Shown piece after piece: positions 1 through 8,656 of a stretch of 64,000 bases of DNA (positions within the stretch are counted from its first letter, which is position 1; each line of letters opens with the position of its first letter). Made by a program: the position numbers and the translations under genes. Below the pieces are notes generated by a model. The model had not been told where the DNA came from. It ran no database searches and was given only the letters and a program-made list of their open reading frames with translations. The stretch is from CAZUDO01 sp964618895 (GTDB lineage Bacteria; Desulfobacterota; Binatia; DP-6): contig CAZUDO010000057.1 of assembly GCA_964618895.1 (NCBI GenBank), forward strand, positions 1 through 64,000. The letters run 5' to 3'.

Positions 1-81
1 CGCCCGCCGCAGCGTCAGGTGCGCCATCACCGTCAGCGGACTCCGCTTGAGGAACCGCGCCACCACCGCATCCCACCCCAT
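1..81 (-). CDS. N-terminus of a probable IS4-family transposase (cut by window edge)
   Basis: The minus strand from ATG at 79-81 stays open to the window edge and encodes 27 residues beginning MGWDAVVARFLKRSPLTVMA. A GGGAGG ribosome binding site lies just upstream (minus strand, about 87-92). The pattern 'hydrophobic-x2-F-x3-SPxxVMxxxxL' is the usual start of IS4-type DDE transposases, where it precedes the catalytic domain. Only the first 27 codons are visible, so the catalytic triad cannot be checked and the gene may be intact or broken. Its position beside several gene scraps in the following 9 kb fits a rearranged accessory region. Confidence 0.4.
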   Translation of the reverse strand, partial: MGWDAVVARFLKRSPLTVMAHLTLRRA

Positions 82-187
82 CCGCCACCTCCCAACCCCG
101 GGGTAGCGCTATACCGCGGGCGGACACCTTGAAAGGGGTGGGTGTAAGGTTCAGCCTGGCTTGAAGATCAATCGGAATCCCTTGGGT

Positions 188-1000
188 ATGTATAGTGTGC
201 GTCGAGTAGGAGTCTGTGGGGCTCTGGGAGGCTTGCTGGCGGCCGCTATGGTCGTTGCAGCCTATGGAAGCCGCGTGAACGCAGTTCCGTGCGAATCCAA
301 CGCCGGAGGAGTCAACGCGATCTGGTCGGAGCTCGAGGTATCGTGTTCATGCGAAGGTGCGCAGACGCACAGTGCCTATGTGCGCTGCATCTCGTTAGGT
401 ATATCGAAACTGGCGCAGGAGCGTGTGCTCGCACCCGGCGTCCGGTCCCGCGTGCTTCGGTGCGCCAAGCAGTCGACCTGCGGCCGAAAGGGTGCCGTCA
501 CCTGCTATGCGCTGCGAGGGCGCGCCAGCGGCAGGCGGCCAGCGACATCCGCATCGCTGAGTTGTAAGATAAAGCGAACGAAGGCGCATTGCGTGGGGCG
601 GGCGGATGGAATGGCATGGGTGGGTGAGGATTCATCGTGTTGCCGCGATGCGCCGTCAGCGGAGCCGTGTGGAGTCGTCCCTTCGGTGACTACATCCACG
701 CAGATGTCGCTGCCGATGACGACTGTGACCACCGTTGCGTCAGTGACCTCAACGACGCGGTACGGAGCATGCGGTATCGCGATTGTGCACCCGGCTGCGG
801 CATGTGGCGGCACGTGCGCAGACGGAGAAGTGTGTGTCGATGTGGTCGTCGAGACACGGCATATGCGGTGCGAATGCAGGCCTGTAGGTGAGACGTGTCA
901 GGCTCGGCCGAACGGTGGGTGTGGCGGATACTGCCCTGGAGTATACGATTTCTGCATTCGTCGCGATGAAGTCTGCGGCTGCGATTCTGGGCCGCGGTAG
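188..1000 (+). CDS. Secreted cysteine-containing protein of unknown function
   Basis: No enzyme family is recognised. The ATG at 188 starts a classical signal peptide (MYSVRRVGVCGALGG followed by an Ala/Val-rich core ending near VNA). A TTG at 161 in the same frame would add nine residues and is also possible. The mature protein has an N-terminal Cys-rich region (motifs CSCEG, YVRC, CAKQSTCGRKGAVTC, SCC), a Thr/Ser/Val-rich linker around residues 165-190, and a C-terminal region with about twelve Cys (CGGTCADGEVC, CECRPVGETC, GGCGGYCPG). The 'CDCE..THGxYVxC...STCGKPGxVTC' layout is something I associate with small exported proteins of Binatota-like genomes, a memory-based comparison. Base composition is less GC-extreme than its neighbours. 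Likely extracellular or periplasmic and disulphide-bonded. Confidence 0.6.
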   Translation: MYSVRRVGVCGALGGLLAAAMVVAAYGSRVNAVPCESNAGGVNAIWSELEVSCSCEGAQTHSAYVRCISLGISKLAQERVLAPGVRSRVLRCAKQSTCGRKGAVTCYALRGRASGRRPATSASLSCKIKRTKAHCVGRADGMAWVGEDSSCCRDAPSAEPCGVVPSVTTSTQMSLPMTTVTTVASVTSTTRYGACGIAIVHPAAACGGTCADGEVCVDVVVETRHMRCECRPVGETCQARPNGGCGGYCPGVYDFCIRRDEVCGCDSGPR

Positions 1001-1043
1001 CAGTGCGAATCGCGGGACGGCTATCGGGAGGTGCAACCGCCGC

Positions 1044-3680
1044 TCAGGGCGTGCACGGCCCCGGCGAGCGCTCGTCCGGCGTGGCCCCGTCGCAGATCCC
1101 GGTGCAGGTGTTGGTGATCACGCCGCCCGGCTGCATGAAGGCGATCAGCTGGCGGATGCCCGCGGGCAGGGTGGGGCGCCGCGGGTGCGGGTCGCAGACG
1201 CCGCTCGGGATCACGTTCGCCAGCGGCGGGATGAAGCGCTGGTGGGCGGGATTCAGGATGTCGAGCTCGCCCAGGTGCCAGCTGACGAAGGCGGAGTCGA
1301 CCGGTCCGGCGACATCGGGGATCTGGACCAGCTGCTGGCGGACGGAGCCGAGCAGGTTCGGGATGCCGAGCGTCCGCACCTCGATCTCGGTGCACTGGTT
1401 CGAGACCTGCTTGTCGAGGAAGGCCTCGGTCACGAGGAGGCGCTTCGGGCCGCCGGCGCCCGGCAACGGGTCGCGCGTGATGTGGTGCACCACGCTCACC
1501 GGCTCGGCGCTCGCCCACAGCTCGTGCAGGAGCGTGATGCCGAGGGCGGCGTTCAGCGGATCCGTGATGCCGATGCGCGGCAGCAGGATGTCGAAGCCGG
1601 AGAACGGCTGCGCGCGCTGCAGCATGCACGAGAAGTTGACCGCCGGCACATCCAGGCCGAAGCGCTCGATGTCGGGCGTCAGGCCGGCCAGGTAGGTGCC
1701 CATGATGCCGCCCAGGCTGACCCCGTAGTACACCATCTCCTCGGCCGGCCCCGGGAAGACGCCGCGGCCACCCGGGGTCACGCGGAAGGTGTCGTGGCGG
1801 TTGAAGAGGCCGCGCTTCATCATGCGCGCGAGCACGAGGGTGTTGAGCATGCCCTGGCGCAGGCGCGCGGGCAGGGCCTGGAAGTTGTGCAGCTCGCTCC
1901 GGTCGACGCCGATGATGCGCGTTGCCACCCAGCCGAGGTCGAGCCCGGAGAGGCCGCGCCAGTCGGTGGCGACGCCGATGCCCGTCCAGGGGACCACCTG
2001 GTTCACCACCGGCGGGATGAAGGAGGTGAAAAAGTCCCCCGTCTGTCCGAGCCCGTGCCCGAAGAGGACAGGGCGGGAGGCGATGGCGGGGGTCCGCACG
2101 CTGCACGGGACGGACACCGTATAGGCCGGGCGGGTCACGCCGTTCGGCGTCGGGGTGCCGGTGGCGTCGAGGTGCATGAACTGGACGCCGTCGGCGGACA
2201 GATCTGCGGTCAGGAAGAGCGGGCTCTCGAAGGTGCCGCGCACGTAGCGCCACACCGCCTGGCCGGGTTGGTTGCAGTCGTTCTCGGTTACCTGGTCGAC
2301 GGTGAACGTCACGGCTGCGGGGGTGGCTTCGACCGTGGCCAGCCACGCATAGGCCTGGTCGCGCATGGCGAGCATCTCGCGCGTGAGGGCCCCGTCGCTG
2401 CCGACGACGAAGTCGAAGGCCAGGACGAGATCGTCGCGCCGGATGCCGTGCGTGGCCAGCGGGGCGAACACCTGCGCGTCCATGCTGGTGCGGCGATCGT
2501 CGATGGCCGGGATGCCGGTGACGATGCCGTCGCGGAGGGCGGCGAAGGGCGTCTCGGCGACCACCGGCGTGCCGTTCGGCGCCACCAGGTGGCGCATCGC
2601 CACGATGTAGCGATGGCCGGGGGTCAGGATGCGGCCCGGACGCAGGAACAGGAGCTGGCGCGCCGGGTTGCCGGCGGCGCGCGCGTCGGGCTCGATGAAG
2701 TGCACGATGCGTTCGCCGGTGCCGGCGTCGAGCAGGACGGTCGGGCTGTCGTCGTCGAGCGAGCGCGCGTCGTGGGTGCGGGTGTCGATCCACGGCGGAC
2801 CGGCCGGCTGGTCGCAGCAGTTCGGCGGCAGCAGCCGGGAGGCGTTCGAACGTGCCGGGTCGACGCCCTGCGGGAAGTGCATCAGGATCTGCACGCCCGG
2901 GCTGAAGCCGTCGAGCGTGTTCAGGGGGTCGACGGCAATGGTCGGCCCGTTCACCGCCGGCAGGCCCTCCTGCGGCAGGTTGAGCCGCACGCCGGTGGCG
3001 GTGTCGGCCGGGACCAGGAAATGGCTCGACGGATAGGGCAGCAGGCACGAGGCGGCGTTCAGGACCTCGCAGCTCGCCGGCCGGGTGGTGGTCGGGGTGG
3101 TGGTGGTCGGAGTGGTGGTCGTCGAGACGGTTGTCGTCGGGGTGGTGGTGGTCGAGACGGTCGTCGTCGTGGTGGTCGGGGTCCCGATGACGACGGTCTT
3201 GCACTCGACGCAGGTCGCGTCCGCCACGGTGTCGCATTCCTCGTCCCGCCCGCGATCCAGCCGCAGGTCGCCGCAGCGGGACTTGTGCGCGGAGATGGTC
3301 TCGGTCGGCTGCTTCCGCGCGCGCAGCTTGCCAGCCAGCGCCGTGCACCCCCCGGTGAGGGTGCCGGTGAAGCGCACCTTGGTGAGCGCACCGCACTGCT
3401 TCCAGTTGGCGCGGAGCCGCCAGCCGTCCCGGAAGGGCTTGAGCGACCCGCCGGTGGACGTGCACGCGTCGTTCAGGATCACCTGCTTGCCGCTGACGAC
3501 GATGGTGACGGCGGTGCCGCCGGCCGTGTCCGGCAGCAGCCCGCTGACGGTATCGAGCACGAAGCGCTCGTTGCAGAGGGGCGGGCGCGGCTTCCTGGCG
3601 TGTGCGGCGGGTGCGAGGACACCCAGCCCGGCCAGGAGCAGCAGGGCGAGGCTGACGGGGTGGCGGCGGCGATCGCGCAT
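1044..3680 (-). CDS. Secreted alpha/beta-hydrolase-like protein with Thr-rich linker
   Basis: An exported protein of about 878 residues. The start at 3680 (MRDRRRHPVSLALLLLAGLG) is preferred over an upstream in-frame ATG because it begins a clean signal peptide ending AHA. After it comes a beta-rich domain with paired Cys that ends in a 'CGDLRLDRGRDEEC' Cys motif. A Thr/Pro/Val-only linker of about 35 residues follows. The rest resembles an alpha/beta hydrolase: an oxyanion-type GHGLGQTG and the nucleophile elbow YYGVSLGGIMG, where Ser is the expected nucleophile; the acid and His were not assigned. A paralogue lies at 25378-27993 with the same order of motifs (LLPYPSS, LDGFSPG, GHGL, GGSQGG). 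Substrate unknown; an extracellular esterase, lipase or depolymerase is plausible. Confidence 0.75.
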   Translation of the reverse strand: MRDRRRHPVSLALLLLAGLGVLAPAAHARKPRPPLCNERFVLDTVSGLLPDTAGGTAVTIVVSGKQVILNDACTSTGGSLKPFRDGWRLRANWKQCGALTKVRFTGTLTGGCTALAGKLRARKQPTETISAHKSRCGDLRLDRGRDEECDTVADATCVECKTVVIGTPTTTTTTVSTTTTPTTTVSTTTTPTTTTPTTTRPASCEVLNAASCLLPYPSSHFLVPADTATGVRLNLPQEGLPAVNGPTIAVDPLNTLDGFSPGVQILMHFPQGVDPARSNASRLLPPNCCDQPAGPPWIDTRTHDARSLDDDSPTVLLDAGTGERIVHFIEPDARAAGNPARQLLFLRPGRILTPGHRYIVAMRHLVAPNGTPVVAETPFAALRDGIVTGIPAIDDRRTSMDAQVFAPLATHGIRRDDLVLAFDFVVGSDGALTREMLAMRDQAYAWLATVEATPAAVTFTVDQVTENDCNQPGQAVWRYVRGTFESPLFLTADLSADGVQFMHLDATGTPTPNGVTRPAYTVSVPCSVRTPAIASRPVLFGHGLGQTGDFFTSFIPPVVNQVVPWTGIGVATDWRGLSGLDLGWVATRIIGVDRSELHNFQALPARLRQGMLNTLVLARMMKRGLFNRHDTFRVTPGGRGVFPGPAEEMVYYGVSLGGIMGTYLAGLTPDIERFGLDVPAVNFSCMLQRAQPFSGFDILLPRIGITDPLNAALGITLLHELWASAEPVSVVHHITRDPLPGAGGPKRLLVTEAFLDKQVSNQCTEIEVRTLGIPNLLGSVRQQLVQIPDVAGPVDSAFVSWHLGELDILNPAHQRFIPPLANVIPSGVCDPHPRRPTLPAGIRQLIAFMQPGGVITNTCTGICDGATPDERSPGPCTP
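3081..3183. repeat. Low-complexity tract encoding Thr-rich linker
   Basis: Near-repetitive DNA made of GGTGGT/GTCGTC runs. Read on the minus strand it encodes a linker composed almost only of Thr with spaced Pro and Val. Such tracts expand and contract by slippage and separate domains in exported proteins. Confidence 0.7.
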
Positions 3681-3725
3681 CGGGGACGGGCCCTCCTTGG
3701 GCCGGCCCCGGGGGTGTAGCAAGCG

Positions 3726-4823
3726 TCAGTCGATGCTGTCCACGGTAATCGTGGTGCTGTCAGGTGCCAGCGCAAAGTGCATGCCGTCCTCGCCGAGGAC
3801 GATCTTGCCGTCCCAGGCGGCGGCCGTCCCCCCCAGGAACAGGCGGCGGGCCACGAAGTTCACCAGCGGCGGCACGATGTGGGTGAGCACCAGCATACGC
3901 ACGCCGGCCGCCTTCGCCTCTTCCGCCGCCTGGACCGGGGTGGTGTGGTACGTACCCACGTCGGCCGTGAGCTTGGCCCAGCGCGCCAGCCCGTGCGCCG
4001 CGGCGTAGCGGCTGACGGGGTCGATCAGGCGATTGGCCAGGGCCTCGTGCAGGAGGATGTCGGCGCTGGCCGCATGACGCACCAGGTTGGGGCTCTTCTG
4101 GGTGTCCCCGCTCACCACCACCGAGCGGCCGCGATAGTCGAAGCGATAGCCGTAGGCGGGGTGCACGGGGGTGTGATCGACGGCGAAGGCGGTGACGCGG
4201 AGGCCGTCGGCCTCGAACACCACGGCCGTGTCGTCGGGGCCCGGGAGGAAGACAGTCCTGGCGAGCGCGCGGCCGGCGTCGGGTGGCATGGCGTCGGGGC
4301 CGTGGTGGGCGATGCGGTACTGCATGTCGAGGGCGTAGGCCTGGCGGAAGCCGTCCACCACCTGCTCGACGCCGGGGGGCCCGTACACGGTGAGGGCAGC
4401 GGTGCGTCCGGCGACCCAGCTCTGCAGGACGCTCTCGCCCAACTCGCCGATGTGGTCGGAGTGGAAGTGCGTCAGCAGCAGCGCCTCCAGCCGGGCGCGG
4501 GGGAGATGAAGCAGGCCCACCTGGCGCTGCGAGCCGGGGCCGGCGTCGACGAGCACGAAATGGCCGCCGGCCAGGACGGCGGTGCAGGGGCCGGCGCGGC
4601 GCGCGTCGGCGAGCGGACTCCCGGTGCCGCACAGGACGACGTGCAGGTTGCCGTCGTCGAGCAGGTCGGTGCGGTCGCCGCCGAGGGCGCGCGAGGCCGC
4701 GCGCTCGATCAGGCGCGATTCGATCGTGTCGCACGCTGCGAGCGCGAGCGCGCACAGGACGAGCAGGGCCGGGCGCACCTCAGCCGCCCGCGGGTTTGTG
4801 CGACCGGCGTAGTCTTCAATCAT
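3726..4823 (-). CDS. Metallo-beta-lactamase-fold lipoprotein, RNase Z-like
   Basis: About 365 residues. The signal peptide ends in a lipobox (LALAACD), so this should be a lipid-anchored periplasmic protein. The metallo-beta-lactamase signature THFHSDHIGE supplies the first metal ligands, with further candidate ligands at VDAGPGSQ, VDHTPVHPA, SGDTQKS and the late LTHIVPP. The order of motifs is that of the RNase Z/arylsulfatase-like branch, but export argues for a small-molecule hydrolase and against tRNA processing. ATG at 4823 is preferred to a GTG at 4841 because it starts just after the stop of the SGNH remnant (4835) and gives a compact signal peptide. It converges with nothing and shares orientation with its neighbours. 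Confidence 0.8.
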   Translation of the reverse strand: MIEDYAGRTNPRAAEVRPALLVLCALALAACDTIESRLIERAASRALGGDRTDLLDDGNLHVVLCGTGSPLADARRAGPCTAVLAGGHFVLVDAGPGSQRQVGLLHLPRARLEALLLTHFHSDHIGELGESVLQSWVAGRTAALTVYGPPGVEQVVDGFRQAYALDMQYRIAHHGPDAMPPDAGRALARTVFLPGPDDTAVVFEADGLRVTAFAVDHTPVHPAYGYRFDYRGRSVVVSGDTQKSPNLVRHAASADILLHEALANRLIDPVSRYAAAHGLARWAKLTADVGTYHTTPVQAAEEAKAAGVRMLVLTHIVPPLVNFVARRLFLGGTAAAWDGKIVLGEDGMHFALAPDSTTITVDSID

Positions 4824-4834
4824 GCGGGGGGCAT

Positions 4835-5010
4835 CTACCACCAGCGGCGCGCGTCGAACAGCAGGCGCGCGATGCGCTGGTGTCCCTCTACGCTCGGGTG
4901 ATCGTCGTTGGGGATGAGAGGCCCGCGCACAGCCCGAAGAGGAGCAAAGCGATTCGGGCTATCGCCTCGCGGAGCCGGTGTCCTCGCTCTTGTGCCCGTG
5001 TGTCTTCCAT
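4835..5010 (-). pseudogene. C-terminal remnant of an SGNH/GDSL-type hydrolase
   Basis: In one minus-strand frame the sequence reads GPLIPNDDHPSVEGHQRIAR, then LLFDARRWW and a stop at 4835-4837. 'D-x-H-P-s-x-E-G-H-x-x-I-A' is the C-terminal Asp/His block of SGNH hydrolases, where the DxxH pair completes the catalytic triad. Nothing upstream in this frame resembles the GDS or GxND blocks, and the frame soon becomes low-quality Arg/Pro-rich sequence. It is therefore read as a 3' scrap of a deleted gene, in the same orientation as and 12 nt ahead of the lipoprotein gene. Confidence 0.5.
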
Positions 5011-5023
5011 CGAAAAGCGCAGC

Positions 5024-5248
5024 TTACACCACTCGGTTTCGCTTGGACCACCATCGCCGCACGGCAACGACGGACCAGATCGCCTCGACAAGCCCGAAGG
5101 GCCAGGTGCCCGCGAGGAACCCGTAGGTCGAGGCCAGGCCGCACGCGCCGGCGAAAGCCAGGATGAACCAGGGGCTGCGATCCTCGAGCGCGTAGGTCAC
5201 GAGCATCGCTGTCACCGCGAGCAGGCCAAAGAGCGTCAAGGCATCCAT
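5024..5248 (-). CDS. Small conserved inner-membrane protein
   Basis: 74 residues with two or three membrane segments (MDALTLFGLLAVTAMLVTYA; PWFILAFAGACGLASTYGFL; a final amphipathic segment with VEAIWSVVAVRRWW) and a basic tail. Short proteins of this type, starting MDALTLFG and ending WPFGLVEAxWSxxAxRRW, recur in proteobacterial genomes as uncharacterised membrane proteins. It starts 15 bp after the stop of the multihaem cytochrome gene on the same strand, so the two are probably co-transcribed. No function can be assigned. Confidence 0.65.
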   Translation of the reverse strand: MDALTLFGLLAVTAMLVTYALEDRSPWFILAFAGACGLASTYGFLAGTWPFGLVEAIWSVVAVRRWWSKRNRVV

Positions 5249-5263
5249 GGTGGCGAGAACCGT

Positions 5264-7639
5264 TCAGCGACTCCGGCCCGCGTCGCCCCCGTCCGGCGAC
5301 AGCTCCGCGAGTGTGCGTGCCCACCGGGCGGCGGCCTCCCGGTTGCCGCCGTCCCGGTGGTAGGCGAGCAGCGCGGCCAGGATGTCGCGCTGCGCCGGGT
5401 AGCGCTCGTGCGCGCGCTCGAGGACCTCGATCGCCCGGCGCGATTCGCCGGCCTCGTGCAGGGCGACGGCGTAGACGTAGGCGTGGCGCGGCACATCGCC
5501 GCCGAGGTCGGCGGCCTTGGCGAGCTGGGGAAGCGCCTCGCGCAGCCGTTTCTGGCGGACCAGGGACAGGCCCATGGCAGCGTAGGCCTCCGCGGCTTTC
5601 GGGTTCCGCGCCACCGCCTCCTGCAGCGTCTCGACGACCCGATCCTCCCGTCCCTGCTGGCGGTAGAGGTCGGCCATATTGATGTAGTTGGCCAGGAACA
5701 TCGGCTGCAGCCGGATGCCGGTGCGATACGCCTCTTCGGCGACGTCCAGCCGGCCGAGGCGGGCGTCGAGTGCGCCGAGGTTGAGGTACGACTCGACGCG
5801 CCCCGCGAGCGAGGTCTCCGCCTGGCGATACTCGAGAGTCACGCGATCGAGGGTTACCAGCTGCGCGGGCGTGAACGCATCGCGCGGGGTGTCGAGCAGG
5901 GGCGAGAGTGCTTCGAAGCGGACGGACCGGATGGGATCGCCGAGCAGCGGGACGCCCAGGGCGACGCGTCGCGCCGGCTCGAGGACCGCGAGCGCCGTCG
6001 CGGCCGCACGGCGGACGAGCGGGTCGGGATCGCGGAGCGACGCGTCGACGGCGGGCAGCGAGCCGGGGCTCAGATACGCCGGCAGCAGACTCAACGCCGT
6101 CGCCCGCGCGATCGCCGGGACGGCCGGGTCCTGGATGGCGCGTACGAGCTGGGGCTCGGCGTCGACCTGCCAGCGGCGGCCGGCGTGGATCGCCTCGGCC
6201 CAGTGCCAGCCGCTGCGGCGGCCGGGGCCGTACCACCGGGCGACCGCCTCCGCGGCCCAGCCGGGCGACCGGTCGTCGTGGCAACGGGTGCAGGCGTTCG
6301 GCGTGCCGAGCTTCTCGGACAGGTCGGGCCGCGGGACGCGGAAGCTGTGGTCACGGCGGGCGTCGACGCCCATGTAGACGTGCTGCGGCATGTGGCACGA
6401 CACGCACTGCGCGGCCTCCGTGCCGGCGGCGTGGAAGTGGTGCTGCGGTCCGTCGTACGCGGCCGGGAGGTGACACTGCGCGCACAGGGCGTTGCCCGTC
6501 TGGCGGAGCCGCGTGCTGTGCGGATCGTGGCAGTCCGAGCACGTCACCCCGGCGTGGTACATCCGGCTCTGCACGAACGAGCCGTACTCGTAGACCTCGT
6601 CCCGGATCTGGCCGTCCGGGTGGTAGAGGCGATCGTCGAGCAGCGCCACGCGATGGGTCTGCTCGAGGGGCTGTCCGGGGTGGGGATCGCCCCCGATCGG
6701 CGCGCGGCGGGCGTGGCACGGCGCGCAGGTCTCTACCTCGGTGTGCGACGCGAGGGGCTGCGGGCGCCGCGCGATGCGGTCGCCGGGGGTGAGGGTCCAG
6801 CTGGCGCCGTCCTTCAGCGCGAAGGTGAAGCCGCGCAGCGGGTCGGCGGCCGGCGCGCCGTCCCGGGCGTGCTCGGCCCAGGCGACGTGCCCAGAGCCGG
6901 GGCCGTGACACGCCTCGCACGACACGGCGATGTCGGTCCAGGCGGGCGCGAAGCGATCCTCGGCGGGCCGGTAGTTCTGTCGCAGGTTGGTCGAGTGGCA
7001 GTCGCCACACATGTAGTTCCAGTTCTGCAGGGCGTGGGTCCAGTGCAGCACGTCGTGGTGGTCGATGTGCTCGTCCGGATACAGGTGGAACCAGCGCTGC
7101 CCGCCCGCCGCCGCCGGGCGGGTGTCCCAGGCGATGCCGAGCGCCTGGTAGCGGCCGTTCGGGAAGGCGATCAAGTACTGCTGCAGGGGATCGATGCCGA
7201 AGGTGTAGGCGATGTCGTAGTCGTGCAGCGCGCCGTCGGGGCCGTCGGTACGCACGGCGTAGCGTCCGTCGCGACGGAAGAAGATGGAGGTGACGCCGTC
7301 CTTGGTGAAGGTGGCGTCGGCGAAGTCGCCGAGGACGGTGGTGGAGCCGGCGGGCTGCATGGCGCGGGCGTGGTCGGAGGTTTTCCAGCGCTCGGACTCC
7401 TGCGGGTGGCAGCCGGCGCAGGTGGTGCCGCTGACGAAGGTCGGGGGTGCGGCGGGCGGCGGTGGTGCGGCCGGGGGCTGTGCGGGCGGGTGCGACTGGA
7501 TCAGCAGCGTCACGACGGCGGCGATGCCTGCCAGGGTCAGGGTAACGAGAAGGAGACGCCTGGGGCGACGGGTTGGCGGCGGCGGCGCGTCGGGGCTGCG
7601 TCCTCGGGCGCGGGTCCGCTTGCGGCCTCGTTGGGGCAT
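5264..7639 (-). CDS. Eight-haem c-type cytochrome with HEAT-like and TPR repeats
   Basis: About 791 residues. An N-terminal Arg-rich cytoplasmic tail and a single membrane helix (LLLVTLTLAGIAAVVTLLI) lead into a Pro/Ala spacer and then eight CXXCH haem motifs: CAGCH, CGDCH, CEACH, CAPCH, CSDCH, CAQCH, CVSCH, CTRCH. The haem domain resembles the cytochrome c554/NrfA-like multihaem group. Behind it are HEAT-like helices (around residues 470-570) and several TPRs (EEAYRTGIRLQP, AAEAYAAMGLSL) to the end. It should be periplasmic and membrane-tethered, carrying out electron transfer or a redox reaction of unknown substrate. ATG 7639 is preferred to TTG 7678. A scrap of a second, related cytochrome lies at about 9109-9228. 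Confidence 0.85.
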   Translation of the reverse strand: MPQRGRKRTRARGRSPDAPPPPTRRPRRLLLVTLTLAGIAAVVTLLIQSHPPAQPPAAPPPPAAPPTFVSGTTCAGCHPQESERWKTSDHARAMQPAGSTTVLGDFADATFTKDGVTSIFFRRDGRYAVRTDGPDGALHDYDIAYTFGIDPLQQYLIAFPNGRYQALGIAWDTRPAAAGGQRWFHLYPDEHIDHHDVLHWTHALQNWNYMCGDCHSTNLRQNYRPAEDRFAPAWTDIAVSCEACHGPGSGHVAWAEHARDGAPAADPLRGFTFALKDGASWTLTPGDRIARRPQPLASHTEVETCAPCHARRAPIGGDPHPGQPLEQTHRVALLDDRLYHPDGQIRDEVYEYGSFVQSRMYHAGVTCSDCHDPHSTRLRQTGNALCAQCHLPAAYDGPQHHFHAAGTEAAQCVSCHMPQHVYMGVDARRDHSFRVPRPDLSEKLGTPNACTRCHDDRSPGWAAEAVARWYGPGRRSGWHWAEAIHAGRRWQVDAEPQLVRAIQDPAVPAIARATALSLLPAYLSPGSLPAVDASLRDPDPLVRRAAATALAVLEPARRVALGVPLLGDPIRSVRFEALSPLLDTPRDAFTPAQLVTLDRVTLEYRQAETSLAGRVESYLNLGALDARLGRLDVAEEAYRTGIRLQPMFLANYINMADLYRQQGREDRVVETLQEAVARNPKAAEAYAAMGLSLVRQKRLREALPQLAKAADLGGDVPRHAYVYAVALHEAGESRRAIEVLERAHERYPAQRDILAALLAYHRDGGNREAAARWARTLAELSPDGGDAGRSR

Positions 7640-7825
7640 GGGCGGGTCTCTAGTTTCAGTCCGGGCGCGTGAGGGCAAGCGGCCGGGTGACAGGACGCTC
7701 TGAAACCACGGTGTATCCTTGAGGCAAGGACACGACGCCTCTCTGCGGAGTCGGTCGCCTCGTGACGCCCGACGGTCGCAACCCGCCGAGTAGCTGGACG
7801 CTCCACTCCGCCTGGGGCGTACCCG

Positions 7826-8296
7826 CTATTCCCCGCCGTGCAGGGACATCAAGAGCCGTCTCGTCGCCTCGTTTTCGGCGTAGACAAAGGTCGCGAGGAT
7901 ACCGCGCGTTAGGAAGACGCGGACGCGATTCAAGAGCAGCGTTCTCACCTCATCGTAAAGCGGGTGCTGGTGATGGTTGTCGATCTCATTCATCAGGTTC
8001 TTGATGCTCTTGCGAGGGAGGGTACCCGCTGAGCGGTCCCAACTCGTTTTCGGGCCCCCCAGTGTCCATTCGTTGCGCTCGTCGTCCCAGACCAGATCCA
8101 GTCCCCAGACGAAACCGACGGCGTCGGTCTCGAAGCCCTGCGATCCGTAGATCGACGCGCATGCATCCAGTTCTGTGCTGGCTCCAGACCAGAACGTTCG
8201 GTAGTCGTCGGGATGCATTACCCAGTTCACGATGCGGGTGTCCGGCGGATATAGCTTGTGACCACTTTGAAGCTGCGGCCCAACCCGTACGTTCAT
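7826..8296 (-). pseudogene. C-terminal fragment of a DUF2075-type helicase/NTPase
   Basis: The 156 codons from ATG 8296 look like the end of DUF2075 P-loop helicase-like proteins: IYGSQGFETDAVGFVWGLDLVW matches the 'xxxQGxExDyvGViwGxDLvw' block, and NRVRVFLTRGILATFVYAEN matches the terminal 'yrVlLTRGxkGtxvy' block. Walker A and B motifs, which lie several hundred residues earlier in this family, are absent. The frame upstream of 8296 is antisense to HicB and shows no family resemblance. It is either a decayed 3' piece or a short orphan ORF. Such helicases often occur in defence or mobile regions. Confidence 0.55.
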
Positions 8297-8656
8297 CTCG
8301 CTCGCCTGTCGGCGTGATAGTCGCCAGTCTTGTCGCCGTCCGACTCGGTCCAGCTTGCCGGCAACCTCGACACGGCCCAGCGCAGTCTTGCCCAGCACAT
8401 TGGCCGACAAGTTCGAGCCGCTCCTGATGGGCCGACCGAGGCGGGCGACGACGACCAGGAGTAGCGCGGAGTTCGCAGGCATCTCGGGCACCTGACACGT
8501 TCGACTGTTCGACGGAGTACGACCGAGATCGCTCGGGAAGGACCACGGACAGCCACCAGCAGACTGGTCCAGGCGGGAAGATCCGGGTGTCCTTCGCGAC
8601 CGCCGCATGGTACCTTCCTTGGGTAGGCGGCGAACGTCGTCGTCGATGAGGGCCTG

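Noticed and set aside
888..3719. Long plus-strand open frame (about 940 codons) opposite the secreted hydrolase
   Set aside because: Arg/Gly/Asp/His-rich low-complexity translation typical of the antisense of a GC-rich gene; the minus strand has a signal peptide and fold motifs.
4888..5091. 67-codon minus-strand ORF between the small membrane protein and the MBL lipoprotein
   Set aside because: Overlaps the start region of other features, has no recognisable motif, and a different frame there encodes the SGNH remnant.
4796..7672. Plus-strand open frame of about 950 codons opposite the cytochrome
   Set aside because: No family motifs; the minus strand carries eight CXXCH motifs and TPRs.
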